Shown: piece after piece, positions 6,196 to 15,154 of the stretch
How positions within the stretch are numbered: the stretch's first letter is position 1
How the letters are laid out: each line of letters begins with the position of its first letter
Assembly (NCBI GenBank): GCA_945865375.1
Contig: CAMBEJ010000055.1
Location: forward strand, 1 to 32,706
Length of the DNA stretch: 32,706 bases
Source of the DNA: Akkermansia muciniphila
Lineage (GTDB): Bacteria > Verrucomicrobiota > Verrucomicrobiia > Limisphaerales > F1-80-MAGS106
Reading direction: 5' to 3'
Notes under the pieces: model-generated
The model's database searches: none
Told to the model about the DNA's origin: nothing
Seen by the model: the letters and a program-made list of their open reading frames with translations, nothing else
Program-made: the position numbers and the translations under genes

Positions 6196-7758
6196 ATGGA
6201 TATCGCATCGCTCACAATCCTCGAAGCGGCTCCCTGGCCCGCGCTCCTGCTTGACAAGGAGGGTCAGATCATTATCGCCAACAAATCGGGGCGATCCTTG
6301 TTGGGAATCAGCCCCTTGGCACGGCCCACAATCCAGTCCCTCCTCTCAACGCCCGAAGGCAGTGACACGGTCGGAGTCTTGTTATCTCAACTCGAGTCGG
6401 CAGGAAGCCGTAGTCTCCTCAAGTCGCTACGAGTCAGAGCGGGTGCCTATCATCTCTATTCGCTCGCCTCCTCGACGGTCAACGTCGACGGGGATGTCTA
6501 CCAGTTGTTGCAGTTATTCGCGGCTGTCGGTGAACCCCCTGCCATCAAACCGGAGGTCAAGCCAGAGGTCGCACCGGAGATGAAGCGGGAGCCTTCTCCA
6601 TTGGAAAATTCAGTGTTTTTGAAGCAAAAACTGGATTGCGCGCTGCAGCTCACGAGAACCGTCTCGCTCGATTTTAACAACGCGTTGACGAGCATCCTTG
6701 GACACACCTCGCACCTCCTTGATCTGGCAGAGCCGAAACACCCCTGGAGAACCTCGCTTTTGGCGGTTGAGAAATCTGCGGAGCGCGCCGCCGAAATCGC
6801 TCACGACCTCGCGGCATTCAGCCGCCAGGAGAAGGACACACGGTCGCATGTCGCTGGCAACATAAACACCCTCGTGCGGCAGACGGTGGATCTGCTGCAA
6901 AAGAGCCTTCCTCCAGGAGTCAAATGGAGGCTCGATTTGAAGAAAAAGCTCCTAGCCGCCGAATATGACGAGGCGAAAATGCAACAAGCAATCCTCAAGG
7001 TTTTGGACAACGCGGTACAAGCGGTCGGCGAAACAGGAACCATCAGCATCAGGACAACCAACGTTCAGATCGAGAACGATGATGCCGGAAAACCTTTCGG
7101 CATCCAGAGCGGCAGTTACGTTCGTATTGAGCTATCTGATGACGGGCCAGGAATACCCCATGAGATGCTCCCCCGTGTTTTTGAGCCTTTCTTTACGACA
7201 AAACCCAACCCACCCCACCGTGGGCTTGGTCTGACATGGGTTTACGGTATCGTCACAAATCACGGCGGACGCGTGGCCATTCAGAACGAACCATGCCGGG
7301 GCTGCTCCGTTAGCATCCACCTGCCCTCCCTTAAAACGCTGGTCACGGACACCCACGAACGAGACGAGGATCTAGAGCGGACCGGGGCTCATACAATCTT
7401 GATGGTCGACGATGAAGAAGTGCTCCTCACCATGGGCGAGACCATCCTGAGTTCTTACGGTTACTCAGTCCTGACAGCAACCAATGGGGAAGAGGCGCTC
7501 CGACTCTTTAAATCGTCGGCCGATTCCATCGACCTCGTGATCACGGACATCGTCATGCCGAACATGAGCGGCCGCGAGCTGATCGAAAAACTTCGCGTCC
7601 TCGCACCCGATCTCAAGATCATTTGTTCCTCGGGTTACGTGCCCCCCGCACACAAGCGACCAACGAATGGCACCGAGGAACAGAACTTTCTTCAAAAGCC
7701 CTTCACAAGTCGGGATTTGCTGAGAAAAGTGAAACAGGCCTTGAGCCGTTCTCCCTGA
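6196..7758 (+). CDS. Hybrid sensor protein: PAS-like, degenerate HisKA, ATPase, receiver
   Basis: This is a 520-residue soluble signalling protein with no membrane segment. Residues ~1-115 are PAS-like (ILEAAPWPALLLDKEGQIII). The dimerisation helix reads TVSLDFNNALTSILGH; in related kinases the motif is A-H-D-F-N-N, so Leu158 occupies the phosphoacceptor position. A single base change (CAC to CTC) would explain it. The ATP-binding domain looks complete: N-box DNAVQAV, G1 DDGPGIP, F-box FEPFFTT and G2 GLGLTWVYGI. The C-terminal receiver is also intact: Asp405/Asp406, phosphorylatable Asp451 in ITDIVMPNMSG, and Lys501. Without the His it may not autophosphorylate in the usual way and might instead sense, act on a partner, or use its receiver as output. 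It lies 59 nt after the phosphorylase gene and ends 2 nt from the convergent nuoN. Confidence 0.88.
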   Translation: MDIASLTILEAAPWPALLLDKEGQIIIANKSGRSLLGISPLARPTIQSLLSTPEGSDTVGVLLSQLESAGSRSLLKSLRVRAGAYHLYSLASSTVNVDGDVYQLLQLFAAVGEPPAIKPEVKPEVAPEMKREPSPLENSVFLKQKLDCALQLTRTVSLDFNNALTSILGHTSHLLDLAEPKHPWRTSLLAVEKSAERAAEIAHDLAAFSRQEKDTRSHVAGNINTLVRQTVDLLQKSLPPGVKWRLDLKKKLLAAEYDEAKMQQAILKVLDNAVQAVGETGTISIRTTNVQIENDDAGKPFGIQSGSYVRIELSDDGPGIPHEMLPRVFEPFFTTKPNPPHRGLGLTWVYGIVTNHGGRVAIQNEPCRGCSVSIHLPSLKTLVTDTHERDEDLERTGAHTILMVDDEEVLLTMGETILSSYGYSVLTATNGEEALRLFKSSADSIDLVITDIVMPNMSGRELIEKLRVLAPDLKIICSSGYVPPAHKRPTNGTEEQNFLQKPFTSRDLLRKVKQALSRSP

Positions 7759-7760
7759 CC

Positions 7761-9212
7761 CTAGAACTTCAGCATCCCCGCAGCGGCGGCGGTCACTCGC
7801 ACGCCCCAACTCGGCAAAACCCCCAGTAACACCATGCCCGCCACGCACACCCAAAGGGCTGCTTTGACGGGTCGTGAAATCGGAATAGCGCTGAGCTCCT
7901 GATCATCCCGAGACCAGAAGATCGCCCGGACAACACCAAAATAGTAATAAACCGAGATCACGACCCCAACCACCGCAACACTCAATAAAACATAATAGCC
8001 TGGGTAAGAAACGGCCTGTTCGGCCGCGGCTTTCAACAATAGGAACTTGCCGAAAAAGCCCGCCAAAGGGGGAACGCCCGCCAGGGACACCATCGACAGC
8101 GACAGCACCGAAGCCAGGAGCGGGGATCGATTCCACAAGCCGGCAAGCTCCGAAATGTCCTCCGAGTCGTGGGTCTTGGAAACCACGCAAATCACGAAAA
8201 ATGCCGCCACCACGGCGAACAGATAGCCGGCGAGATAATAAAGCACCGCAGAGGCGCCCGACAACGTTCCTACGCTAACGCCTATGAACAGATAACCCGC
8301 ATTCGCGATGCTCGAATAACCCAGAAGCCTCTTCAGGTTCCTCTGCGGAATCGCGCAAAGGCTGCCATACAGAATCGTCAGTCCGGAGAGGATCATCAGG
8401 AGTCGCTCCCACGACAAGGCCACCTCCGGCGCGGCACCGTGCAACACCCTCAGGAGCAAAGCGAACCCCGCAGCCTTCGAGCCCACCGCCAGGAACGCGC
8501 TCGTCGGAGTCGGCGCCCCCTGGTAAACGTCAGGAACCCAGATTTGCATAGGCACCACCCCCACCTTGAAACCGAGACCCACCAGCACGAACAAAAAGCC
8601 CAGGACCGCAATCTTGCTCTCCTTCAACCGCGCCGATTGCTCGGCAATCTTCGTGAAGTTCATCGTGCCGGTGCTCCCGTAGATCAAAGCAATTCCATAA
8701 ACCAGAATCGCCGAAGAGAGAGCGCCTAGGATCAAATATTTGACACCCGCTTCCAACGAAGCCACACGCGACCGCTGAAAACTTGCGAGAACATAAAACG
8801 TGACCGCCATCAACTCCAGGGCGACAAAGAGCAGGGTAAAATCGTTCGCCGAGGCCGCTGTCATCATGCCTGCAAGCGCAAACAGTGTGACCGCGTAATA
8901 CTCGGTGATGCCTGCGGGAATTCGATCCGCAAACTCCACTTCCATCAGCAACACCAAGACCGCCGCGACGAGGAAGAAACGCTTGAAAAAAAGGGCGAAG
9001 GCATCCTGAACAAACAACCCCCCAAACGCGTGCACGGGAGCTCCTGGATCCACCATCTTAGAAAAGCTCAAAGCAAGAATCAAAGCGGTCACCGCCGCCG
9101 CCGCGTAGCCCAATCTGCGTTTGTGAACCGCCGGCGTCCACAGATCGATCAGCAGCAGACCCAGCCCAGTCAGGACCACCATGATTTCCAAAAATAGATA
9201 CGAGACACTCAT
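7761..9212 (-). CDS. nuoN: NADH-quinone oxidoreductase subunit N
   Basis: This is one of the three antiporter-like, proton-pumping membrane subunits of complex I, here 483 residues with about fourteen predicted membrane helices. The family core is visible: DFTLLFVALELMAVTFYVLA, MQIWVPDVYQGAPTPTSAFL with the conserved Pro-rich broken helix, the lysine-bearing region around VGSKAAGFALLLRV, and QRNLKRLLGYSSIANAGYLF. It is the last gene of the nuo operon, 55 nt after nuoM. Its stop lies 2 nt from the stop of the convergent sensor gene, leaving no room for a separate terminator between them. The start is the ATG at 9212 (MSVSYLFLEIMVVLTGLGLL), which gives a normal N-terminal helix. Confidence 0.95.
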   Translation of the reverse strand: MSVSYLFLEIMVVLTGLGLLLIDLWTPAVHKRRLGYAAAAVTALILALSFSKMVDPGAPVHAFGGLFVQDAFALFFKRFFLVAAVLVLLMEVEFADRIPAGITEYYAVTLFALAGMMTAASANDFTLLFVALELMAVTFYVLASFQRSRVASLEAGVKYLILGALSSAILVYGIALIYGSTGTMNFTKIAEQSARLKESKIAVLGFLFVLVGLGFKVGVVPMQIWVPDVYQGAPTPTSAFLAVGSKAAGFALLLRVLHGAAPEVALSWERLLMILSGLTILYGSLCAIPQRNLKRLLGYSSIANAGYLFIGVSVGTLSGASAVLYYLAGYLFAVVAAFFVICVVSKTHDSEDISELAGLWNRSPLLASVLSLSMVSLAGVPPLAGFFGKFLLLKAAAEQAVSYPGYYVLLSVAVVGVVISVYYYFGVVRAIFWSRDDQELSAIPISRPVKAALWVCVAGMVLLGVLPSWGVRVTAAAAGMLKF

Positions 9213-9267
9213 TTCTTACCGGATTATCGGGCGTCTATTCCCATTGCACAGAGAGCGATCCGACAGT

Positions 9268-10812
9268 TCAACGCGCCGCCACAGCCTCCCCGCGGGATGC
9301 GGCGATCACCGCTACGGACGGGCGCGATGGTTCATTTTTTCCCGCCAGCAACCGGGCCACTGCGGGCCGGATCTTGTCGGTCAGCAAACGGGGGACGATC
9401 CCGAACAAAACCAAGGATGCCAGCAACAAGACGAATGGCAGCTTCCGCCACCAGTGGGGAGCATCCACCAATTCCGCCCCTCCGACCGCCTCTCGGGCGG
9501 GCCCATGCCAGACAGCCCTGACAGCCCGGAGCATATAAACCGCCCCGACCACCAAACCGCCCCAGCATGCGGCCACGGTCGCCATGGGAAACACTTTCCA
9601 TATTCCAAAAAGCACCATCGCTTCCCCCGTGAAATTGGCGAATCCGGGCAAACCGCACCCGGCCAACATCGCCATGATGGAAACCGTCCCCACAAATGGC
9701 ATCGCCCTTAACAACCCTCCAAGACGGTCCATATCGAGGGTCTTGGTCGTTTGATACAGATACCCCGTCAATGCAAAACTCAAGGCGGCAAGCAATCCGT
9801 GGGCTACCATCACCATGACAGCCCCCGTAACCCCGACCAGGTTGAAGCTTGCGATGCCGAGGAACACGAAGCCCATGTGAGCCACGCTTGAGTTCCCGAT
9901 CAACAGATTCAAATCCTTCTGGCGCATCGCCACGAGGCCACAGTAGAGAATATTTCCCAAACTCAACGCCACAAGCCAATGGAGCCAGCTCGCCGCCCCA
10001 ACCGGAAGCATTGGCAAGGCAACCCGTATCAAACCATACAGACCGAACTTCTTCAAAACCCCTGCGTGCAACATCGACACCGCCGTCGGCGCCGAAGCGT
10101 AGCCCAATGGCGCCCATGTGTGAAATGGCCACAGAGAAACCAAAATTCCAAAGCCGAACATCAACCACGGAAAAATGAACCGCTGGGTGGGGGCCGAAAG
10201 AGGCCGATCCTTCAACTGCCTAGCCAGTTCAACCATGTCAAAAGTGCCCAAGCCTGAGTTGAGGTACAAGGCCACGAGCCCAATCAAGGCGATGAGCGCT
10301 CCCAAGCTTAAATACAAAGTGATCTTGAACGTGGCGTAGTTCTTCTCCGCCCCGCGCCCCCAAACACCAATCATGATGAAGGTCGGGACCAAAGCCAGTT
10401 CGTGGAAGAAATAAAAGAGGAACAAGTCGAGGGACGCAAACGCTCCAATAATCCCACCCGTCATGGTGAGCAACAAAATGTAATACTCCTTTTCGCGCTC
10501 CCGGATCTCCCAGGAGACACAGGCCGCTGCGAAAGCAACAATCACAGCCAGCAAAACCAACCCGATGTTGATCCCATCCACGCCGACGTGAAAATGAATA
10601 CCGAGCGACGGCACCCAGGCAACTTTCTGAACAAACTGCATGCCTTCCTGGCTCGCATCAAAGCGGGCGAAGGTCACCAAGCCCACGATCAAGGAAACAA
10701 ATGTTGCCATCAGAGCCACCAACCGCGCGACGAACCGGTAGTTCCGGGGCAGAAAAGCCAGGCCGGCAGCCGCCACGAGAGGCAAAAATATGATCAGCGT
10801 CAACGGGGACAT
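9268..10812 (-). CDS. nuoM: NADH-quinone oxidoreductase subunit M
   Basis: This is the second antiporter-like subunit, 514 residues from the ATG at 10812 (MSPLTLIIFLPLVAAAGLAF). The frame is open further upstream to 11001, but that part is antisense-type read-through across the end of nuoL, lacks hydrophobicity and is excluded. Family features are LFYFFHELALVPTFIMIGVW with the conserved Glu, FHTWAPLGYASAPTAVSMLH, the Lys-Lys of GVLKKFGLYGLIRVALP and KDLNLLIGNSSVAHMGFV. The PLGYASAP version of the discontinuous-helix motif differs from the LPDAHVEAP version of E. coli; I take this to be a lineage variant rather than a defect. It sits 17 nt after nuoL and 55 nt before nuoN. Confidence 0.95.
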   Translation of the reverse strand: MSPLTLIIFLPLVAAAGLAFLPRNYRFVARLVALMATFVSLIVGLVTFARFDASQEGMQFVQKVAWVPSLGIHFHVGVDGINIGLVLLAVIVAFAAACVSWEIREREKEYYILLLTMTGGIIGAFASLDLFLFYFFHELALVPTFIMIGVWGRGAEKNYATFKITLYLSLGALIALIGLVALYLNSGLGTFDMVELARQLKDRPLSAPTQRFIFPWLMFGFGILVSLWPFHTWAPLGYASAPTAVSMLHAGVLKKFGLYGLIRVALPMLPVGAASWLHWLVALSLGNILYCGLVAMRQKDLNLLIGNSSVAHMGFVFLGIASFNLVGVTGAVMVMVAHGLLAALSFALTGYLYQTTKTLDMDRLGGLLRAMPFVGTVSIMAMLAGCGLPGFANFTGEAMVLFGIWKVFPMATVAACWGGLVVGAVYMLRAVRAVWHGPAREAVGGAELVDAPHWWRKLPFVLLLASLVLFGIVPRLLTDKIRPAVARLLAGKNEPSRPSVAVIAASRGEAVAAR

Positions 10813-10829
10813 GTCAGTGGATCCTCCAT

Positions 10830-12704
10830 TTAGTGCAAAACAAGCGTGTAAAACAACATCCAAGCCACCCCCAGCACCAGGAAGAAAGCATAAGTTTGCA
10901 GGTTCCCAGTCTGCGCCAGTCTCAGGGCCCGTCCCACCAACTCGGTCGTGCCGTGTGCTCCACGAACCATCAGCCCCGCGATGATCCAGCGGTCTATCCA
11001 CTCAGCCGCCGCGGCCATGGCGTCCTGGGTGAACCGCACGAGTGCGGCGTAAATCTCGTCGAAGTAAAACCGGTCCTTCATGGCCCTCGACAACCAGCCC
11101 AGCTTCGCTGGCAAGGGATCTTCCTTCGCGCCCCAGTAGTACGAATACGCCGCCGTCACACCCAGCATAAAAGCGAGCATCCCGAGAAAAGCGGGTCCAG
11201 GCGAATGACTGAATGGTTCGAACAATGCGGTGAGTCCGGATCCTCCAGGATGCCCTTCTCCACCGGAACCGAACTGTGCGGCCAGATGACCCGGAATCCC
11301 AGCAAGCCCCGCGATCACACTGGGCACCGCTAAAACGATCAACGGCCATGTCATGATCCCAGGCGATTCATGGGCGCGCTCAGCCGCTCCAGTCCTGGCC
11401 TTCCCAAAAAACACGACAAGAACCAGCCGGCTCATATAAAAGGTCGTCAACCAGGCGGTTGAAATCGCCAGCAAAAACAGGAGCGTGTTGTGTTCGAAAG
11501 CCTGGGCAAGGATCGCGTCTTTGCTATAGAACCCGCTGAACGGTGGCACGCCGCAAAGGGCCAGCGCGCCGATTAAAAATGTTTTGGTCGTCACCGGCAG
11601 GTGATGGCTGAGCTGGCCCATTTTCCAAATATCTTGTTCGTGGTGCATCGCGTGGATCACCGAACCGGCACCCAGAAACAGCAAGGCTTTGAAAAACGCA
11701 TGCGTCACAAGATGAACCATCGCCGGGCCAGGCCCTCCCAACCCAACCGCCATCACCATCATTCCCAACTGCGAGAGTGTTGAGTAAGCCAGGATCCGTT
11801 TGATGTCATCCTGCTGAACCGCAATCAAAGCAGCCAACAACGCGGTGCCGGCTCCTATCCAAGCGATAATTTGCAACGCGTGAGAACCTGGCAGGTCGAG
11901 GATGAAGAAAACTCGGCACAACATGAAGACCCCGGCCGCCACCATCGTCGCCGCATGAATCAGCGCGCTGACAGGGGTCGGTCCCTCCATCGCATCCGGC
12001 AGCCACACGTGCAGCGGAAACTGCGCGGACTTGCCCACGGCACCGCAAAACAGCAGCAACCCTGCCACCGTCGCCGCAGCTCCCAGTGCCCCTGGATTCG
12101 CTCTCAACTGCGTCTCCAACGCCTCGAACCGCACGGTTCCAAGAAGCCCCCACACCATCAAAATTCCCAGCAAAAAACCAAAGTCCCCAACCCGGTTCGC
12201 CAAAAACGCCTTCTTGCACGCGTCCGCGGCCGACGCCCGCTCGAACCAGAACCCAATCAGCAGATAGCTGCTGACCCCCACCAATTCCCAAAACACAAAC
12301 ATCTGCACCAGATTGTTCGAAACCACGATCCCCAACATCGAAAACATGAAAAGGCTCATCGACCCGAAGAATCGGGAAAACGAGCGGTCGCCATGCATGT
12401 AGCCAAAGGAGTAGACATGGATCGCGCTGCCAACCCCGGTCACCACCAAAAGCATCAGACCGCTGAGCGCGTCAAATTTGAAACCCAGGTCCACCTTCAG
12501 GTCGCCCACGTCGAGCCACGAAAGCGACAGTTCAAAGCGCTCAAAGGCGCAAAACAAAACCAGGCTCACCACGAACGCGAGCAAGCAGGCACCGATCGAG
12601 ATCTGAGCGCTCAGACGGTCGTCCTTCCTAGTGACCAGGGTGATCAGCCCCGCCGCCGCGAGCGGGGCGAACAACACAATCCAGGCAATGTTTTGCAGCA
12701 TCAT
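10830..12704 (-). CDS. nuoL: NADH-quinone oxidoreductase subunit L
   Basis: This is the most distal antiporter-like pump subunit of complex I, 624 residues, the expected size including the long lateral helix at the C-terminus. Conserved parts are FVFWELVGVSSYLLIGFWFE, KKAFLANRVGDFGFLLG, PLHVWLPDAMEGPTPVSALI, HAATMVAAGVFMLCRV, DIKRILAYSTLSQLGMM and the HAFFKALLFLGAGSVIHAMH lysine helix. The start MMLQNIAWIVLFAPLAAAGL at 12704 gives a normal first helix and lies 6 nt after the nuoK stop. A long plus-strand frame lies opposite (11871-13334) but is only an antisense shadow of this hydrophobic gene. Confidence 0.96.
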   Translation of the reverse strand: MMLQNIAWIVLFAPLAAAGLITLVTRKDDRLSAQISIGACLLAFVVSLVLFCAFERFELSLSWLDVGDLKVDLGFKFDALSGLMLLVVTGVGSAIHVYSFGYMHGDRSFSRFFGSMSLFMFSMLGIVVSNNLVQMFVFWELVGVSSYLLIGFWFERASAADACKKAFLANRVGDFGFLLGILMVWGLLGTVRFEALETQLRANPGALGAAATVAGLLLFCGAVGKSAQFPLHVWLPDAMEGPTPVSALIHAATMVAAGVFMLCRVFFILDLPGSHALQIIAWIGAGTALLAALIAVQQDDIKRILAYSTLSQLGMMVMAVGLGGPGPAMVHLVTHAFFKALLFLGAGSVIHAMHHEQDIWKMGQLSHHLPVTTKTFLIGALALCGVPPFSGFYSKDAILAQAFEHNTLLFLLAISTAWLTTFYMSRLVLVVFFGKARTGAAERAHESPGIMTWPLIVLAVPSVIAGLAGIPGHLAAQFGSGGEGHPGGSGLTALFEPFSHSPGPAFLGMLAFMLGVTAAYSYYWGAKEDPLPAKLGWLSRAMKDRFYFDEIYAALVRFTQDAMAAAAEWIDRWIIAGLMVRGAHGTTELVGRALRLAQTGNLQTYAFFLVLGVAWMLFYTLVLH

Positions 12705-12710
12705 CCCTCG

Positions 12711-13019
12711 TTAAAGTTTCAGCGAAGTGAGATCCTCGACGTGCGCCGACTGGCGCTTGCGAAACAGGGCGACGATCAGGGCCAGCCCGACGGCCACTTC
12801 AGCCGCGGCAACGGTGATGATAAAAAACACCAGAACCTGGCCATCCAGATTTCCGTTAAAACGCGACATCGCCACCAGAGCAAGATTGGCCGCGTTCAGC
12901 ATCAGCTCCAAAGACATGTAGATCACCAGCAGATTTCGCCGGGCAACCACCCCAATCAACCCGATGCTGAACAACAGGAAGCTGACGACCAAATAATGCT
13001 CCAGTCCCGCGTGCATCAT
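12711..13019 (-). CDS. nuoK: NADH-quinone oxidoreductase subunit K
   Basis: This 102-residue, three-helix membrane subunit of complex I corresponds to mitochondrial ND4L. The helix-2 motif [17 protein letters not shown] carries the conserved Glu used in proton transfer, and a second membrane Glu lies in [18 protein letters not shown]. The start overlaps the nuoJ stop by 4 nt (ATGA), so translation is probably coupled. The length is exactly as expected. Confidence 0.96.
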   Translation of the reverse strand: MMHAGLEHYLVVSFLLFSIGLIGVVARRNLLVIYMSLELMLNAANLALVAMSRFNGNLDGQVLVFFIITVAAAEVAVGLALIVALFRKRQSAHVEDLTSLKL

Positions 13020-13525
13020 TTCAAATCCCTCTTGCTCAGTAAAATCACGCCCACCATCGCCACCAACAACAACACCGACAAGAGCTCGAAAGGCAGGACG
13101 TATTGGTTAAAGAGCAGCCTGCCGAGCGGACGCGTCGCCCCGTCAACCTCCACAACCACCGCCCCAGGTCCCATTTTCGAGCGCGACAGTGAAAAAATAA
13201 ACACACCCGCGATGGCCGCGACGGAAGCCCCGCCGGAGACCAATCCAAACGCCTTGATCCGACGTTGCTGCTCCTCTTTGATATCGAGAAGCATGATGAC
13301 GAACAAAAACAACACCATCACAGCTCCCGCATAAACCAGGATCTGAACGGCTGCCAGGAAGAAGGCATGCAACAGCACAAAAAGCCCCGCCATCGACGTG
13401 ATGGTCAGGACGAGGAACATCGCTGAAGTCACTGGGTTGCGGCTGAAAGGGTTCGCCACCACCAAAGTGCCACAAAGCAACGTGAGCGCAGAGAAGAGGT
13501 AGAAAAAGAAATCCTGCATCGTCAC
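13016..13525 (-). CDS. nuoJ: NADH-quinone oxidoreductase subunit J
   Basis: This is a 169-residue membrane subunit with five predicted helices, equivalent to mitochondrial ND6. The conserved third-helix region [20 protein letters not shown] contains the pi-bulge motif of the family. It overlaps the preceding nuoI stop by 4 nt and the following nuoK start by 4 nt, showing a tightly packed operon. The last hydrophobic segment ([20 protein letters not shown]) ends with KRDLK, as is usual. Confidence 0.95.
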   Translation of the reverse strand: MTMQDFFFYLFSALTLLCGTLVVANPFSRNPVTSAMFLVLTITSMAGLFVLLHAFFLAAVQILVYAGAVMVLFLFVIMLLDIKEEQQRRIKAFGLVSGGASVAAIAGVFIFSLSRSKMGPGAVVVEVDGATRPLGRLLFNQYVLPFELLSVLLLVAMVGVILLSKRDLK

Positions 13526-14073
13526 TGCCTTTCCTCCGGCACCGGGAAGGTTTCCTGCTGCTCTGCTTCCTGGGCCTTATGCTTCCATTTCATGATGGGG
13601 TCGTTATGCACCCCTCCCAGGGCCAGCAGCTTTTCCTTGTTATAAATCATCTCCTTCCGGCTTTGGCCGGTCAGCGAATAATCTTTCATCAGAAAAATCG
13701 CCTCCTCGGGACAGACCTCCTGGCACAACCCGCAAAAAATGCACCGCAGCATGTTGATCTCAAACTCGCGCGGACGTTTCTCCACGTTCCCCGCCTCCGT
13801 TTGGACATCAGGCCCCGGGGGCGTGATAGAAATCGCCCTGGGTGGACACACAAACTCACAAAGTTGACACGAAACACACTTGGTTCGCCCCTCCTGATCC
13901 TTGACCAGATAGGGGGCACCCCGGTATCCAGGGGGCACCGACCACTTCTCCTCGGGATACTGCATCGTCACTTTCTTTTTGAAAAAGTGCCGAAGCGTCA
14001 CCTTGAAGCCGCTCGCGATGGCCGGAAGATACATCCGCTCCCACCAACTGAGTTCTTTGCGGTTCACTATCAT
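13522..14073 (-). CDS. nuoI: NADH-quinone oxidoreductase subunit I (two 4Fe-4S clusters)
   Basis: This is the peripheral-arm subunit that passes electrons through clusters N6a and N6b toward NuoB. The 183-residue protein has both ferredoxin motifs: Cys66, 69, 72 and 76 (CVSCQLCEFVCP) and Cys111, 114, 117 and 121 (CIFCGLCQEVCP). The N-terminal amphipathic region (MYLPAIASGFKVTLRHFFKK) would lie on the membrane near NuoH. The C-terminus is Glu/Gln-rich and not conserved. It follows nuoH by 22 nt and overlaps nuoJ by 4 nt. Confidence 0.96.
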   Translation of the reverse strand: MIVNRKELSWWERMYLPAIASGFKVTLRHFFKKKVTMQYPEEKWSVPPGYRGAPYLVKDQEGRTKCVSCQLCEFVCPPRAISITPPGPDVQTEAGNVEKRPREFEINMLRCIFCGLCQEVCPEEAIFLMKDYSLTGQSRKEMIYNKEKLLALGGVHNDPIMKWKHKAQEAEQQETFPVPEERQ

Positions 14074-14095
14074 GGTTTCATCCTGCGAGTTTGCA

Positions 14096-15136
14096 TCAGT
14101 GCATCACCCACAACACGATGGCGGTCAGAAGAATATTCGCCAAAGCCATGGGTATAAATCGCTTCCAGCCTATGTCCATCAGTTGATCATAACGGAATCG
14201 AGGGAGCATCCACCGAACCCAAATGAACAACGTCATCAGAATTCCTATCTTGCCCACAAAAATGCCGATGTGAATGAATCCCCCAACCAGGGAGGATGCA
14301 GGCTGATCCAGCCCGAAAATCGGAAGCGTCCAGCCGCCGAAAAATAATGTGACCATCATCGCCGATGAGGCGATCATGTTCGCGTACTCACCCAGAAAAA
14401 ACAGGAGGAATTTCATGGAGCTGTATTCCGTATGGTAGCCCCCCACCAGCTCCGTCTCCGACTCTGGCAGATCGAAAGGAAGACGGTTGGTTTCCGCGAA
14501 CGCCGAGACAAGGAAGATCGCAAACGCCAAGGGCTGCTTGAACACGAGCCAAGCACCGCCAGCTTGATAGGCAATCACGTCTCCCAGGTTCAAACTCTCC
14601 ACCAACATGAACAGGGGCACCACCGACATCCCCATGGCTATTTCATAAGAAATCATCTGGGCGCTCGCACGAATGCCGCCCAAAAAAGGATACTTCGAGT
14701 TCGATGAATAGCCCGCCAATACGATCCCATACACACCCAGCGAAACGATGCCAAAGGTGTAGAGAATCCCTACATTCAGGTCGGCGATCACCATTTTCTC
14801 GGACCCCAGACGCGACCCGAATGGAATCACGGCGAGCGTGAGAAATGCCGGAATCACCGTGATCGCGGGGGCCAACCAAAAATAGACTTTCCGCACGTGG
14901 TTGGGGGTAAAGTCCTCTTTGAGCATCGTCTTAACCCCATCCGCAAGCGGTTGGAGCAGCCCGAACGGACCCACCCTATTGGGTCCGATCCGGTCCTGAA
15001 TCCAAGCCGACACCCTCCGTTCCGCCAGCACCGACGCACCGATGAGGGGCAACACCGCGACAAACACACAGAGCACCTTGAGAATGCTGAACAGCAGAAA
15101 CTGCTGCGTCTGGGTGAGGTTGTTGATAAGTTCCAT
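14096..15136 (-). CDS. nuoH: NADH-quinone oxidoreductase subunit H
   Basis: This is the membrane subunit that forms the quinone chamber with NuoB and NuoD; 346 residues with eight predicted helices. Visible signatures are RRVSAWIQDRIGPNRVGPFG, LADGVKTMLKEDFTPN and the acidic quinone-loop motif NRLPFDLPESETELVGGYHT, followed by KFLLFFLGEYANMI. All are complete. It lies 18 nt after the nuoG stop and 22 nt before nuoI. Confidence 0.97.
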   Translation of the reverse strand: MELINNLTQTQQFLLFSILKVLCVFVAVLPLIGASVLAERRVSAWIQDRIGPNRVGPFGLLQPLADGVKTMLKEDFTPNHVRKVYFWLAPAITVIPAFLTLAVIPFGSRLGSEKMVIADLNVGILYTFGIVSLGVYGIVLAGYSSNSKYPFLGGIRASAQMISYEIAMGMSVVPLFMLVESLNLGDVIAYQAGGAWLVFKQPLAFAIFLVSAFAETNRLPFDLPESETELVGGYHTEYSSMKFLLFFLGEYANMIASSAMMVTLFFGGWTLPIFGLDQPASSLVGGFIHIGIFVGKIGILMTLFIWVRWMLPRFRYDQLMDIGWKRFIPMALANILLTAIVLWVMH

Positions 15137-15154
15137 GCGAGCGTTCTCCTCAGA

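Noticed and set aside
10813..11001. Upstream extension of nuoM
   Set aside because: The 63 residues are polar, overlap the end of nuoL and do not resemble NuoM; the ATG at 10812 gives the family N-terminus.
11871..13334. 487-codon plus-strand open frame
   Set aside because: It is antisense to nuoL, nuoK and nuoJ, is extremely rich in Gln, His, Arg and Lys, and has no family resemblance. The opposite frames are clear complex I genes.
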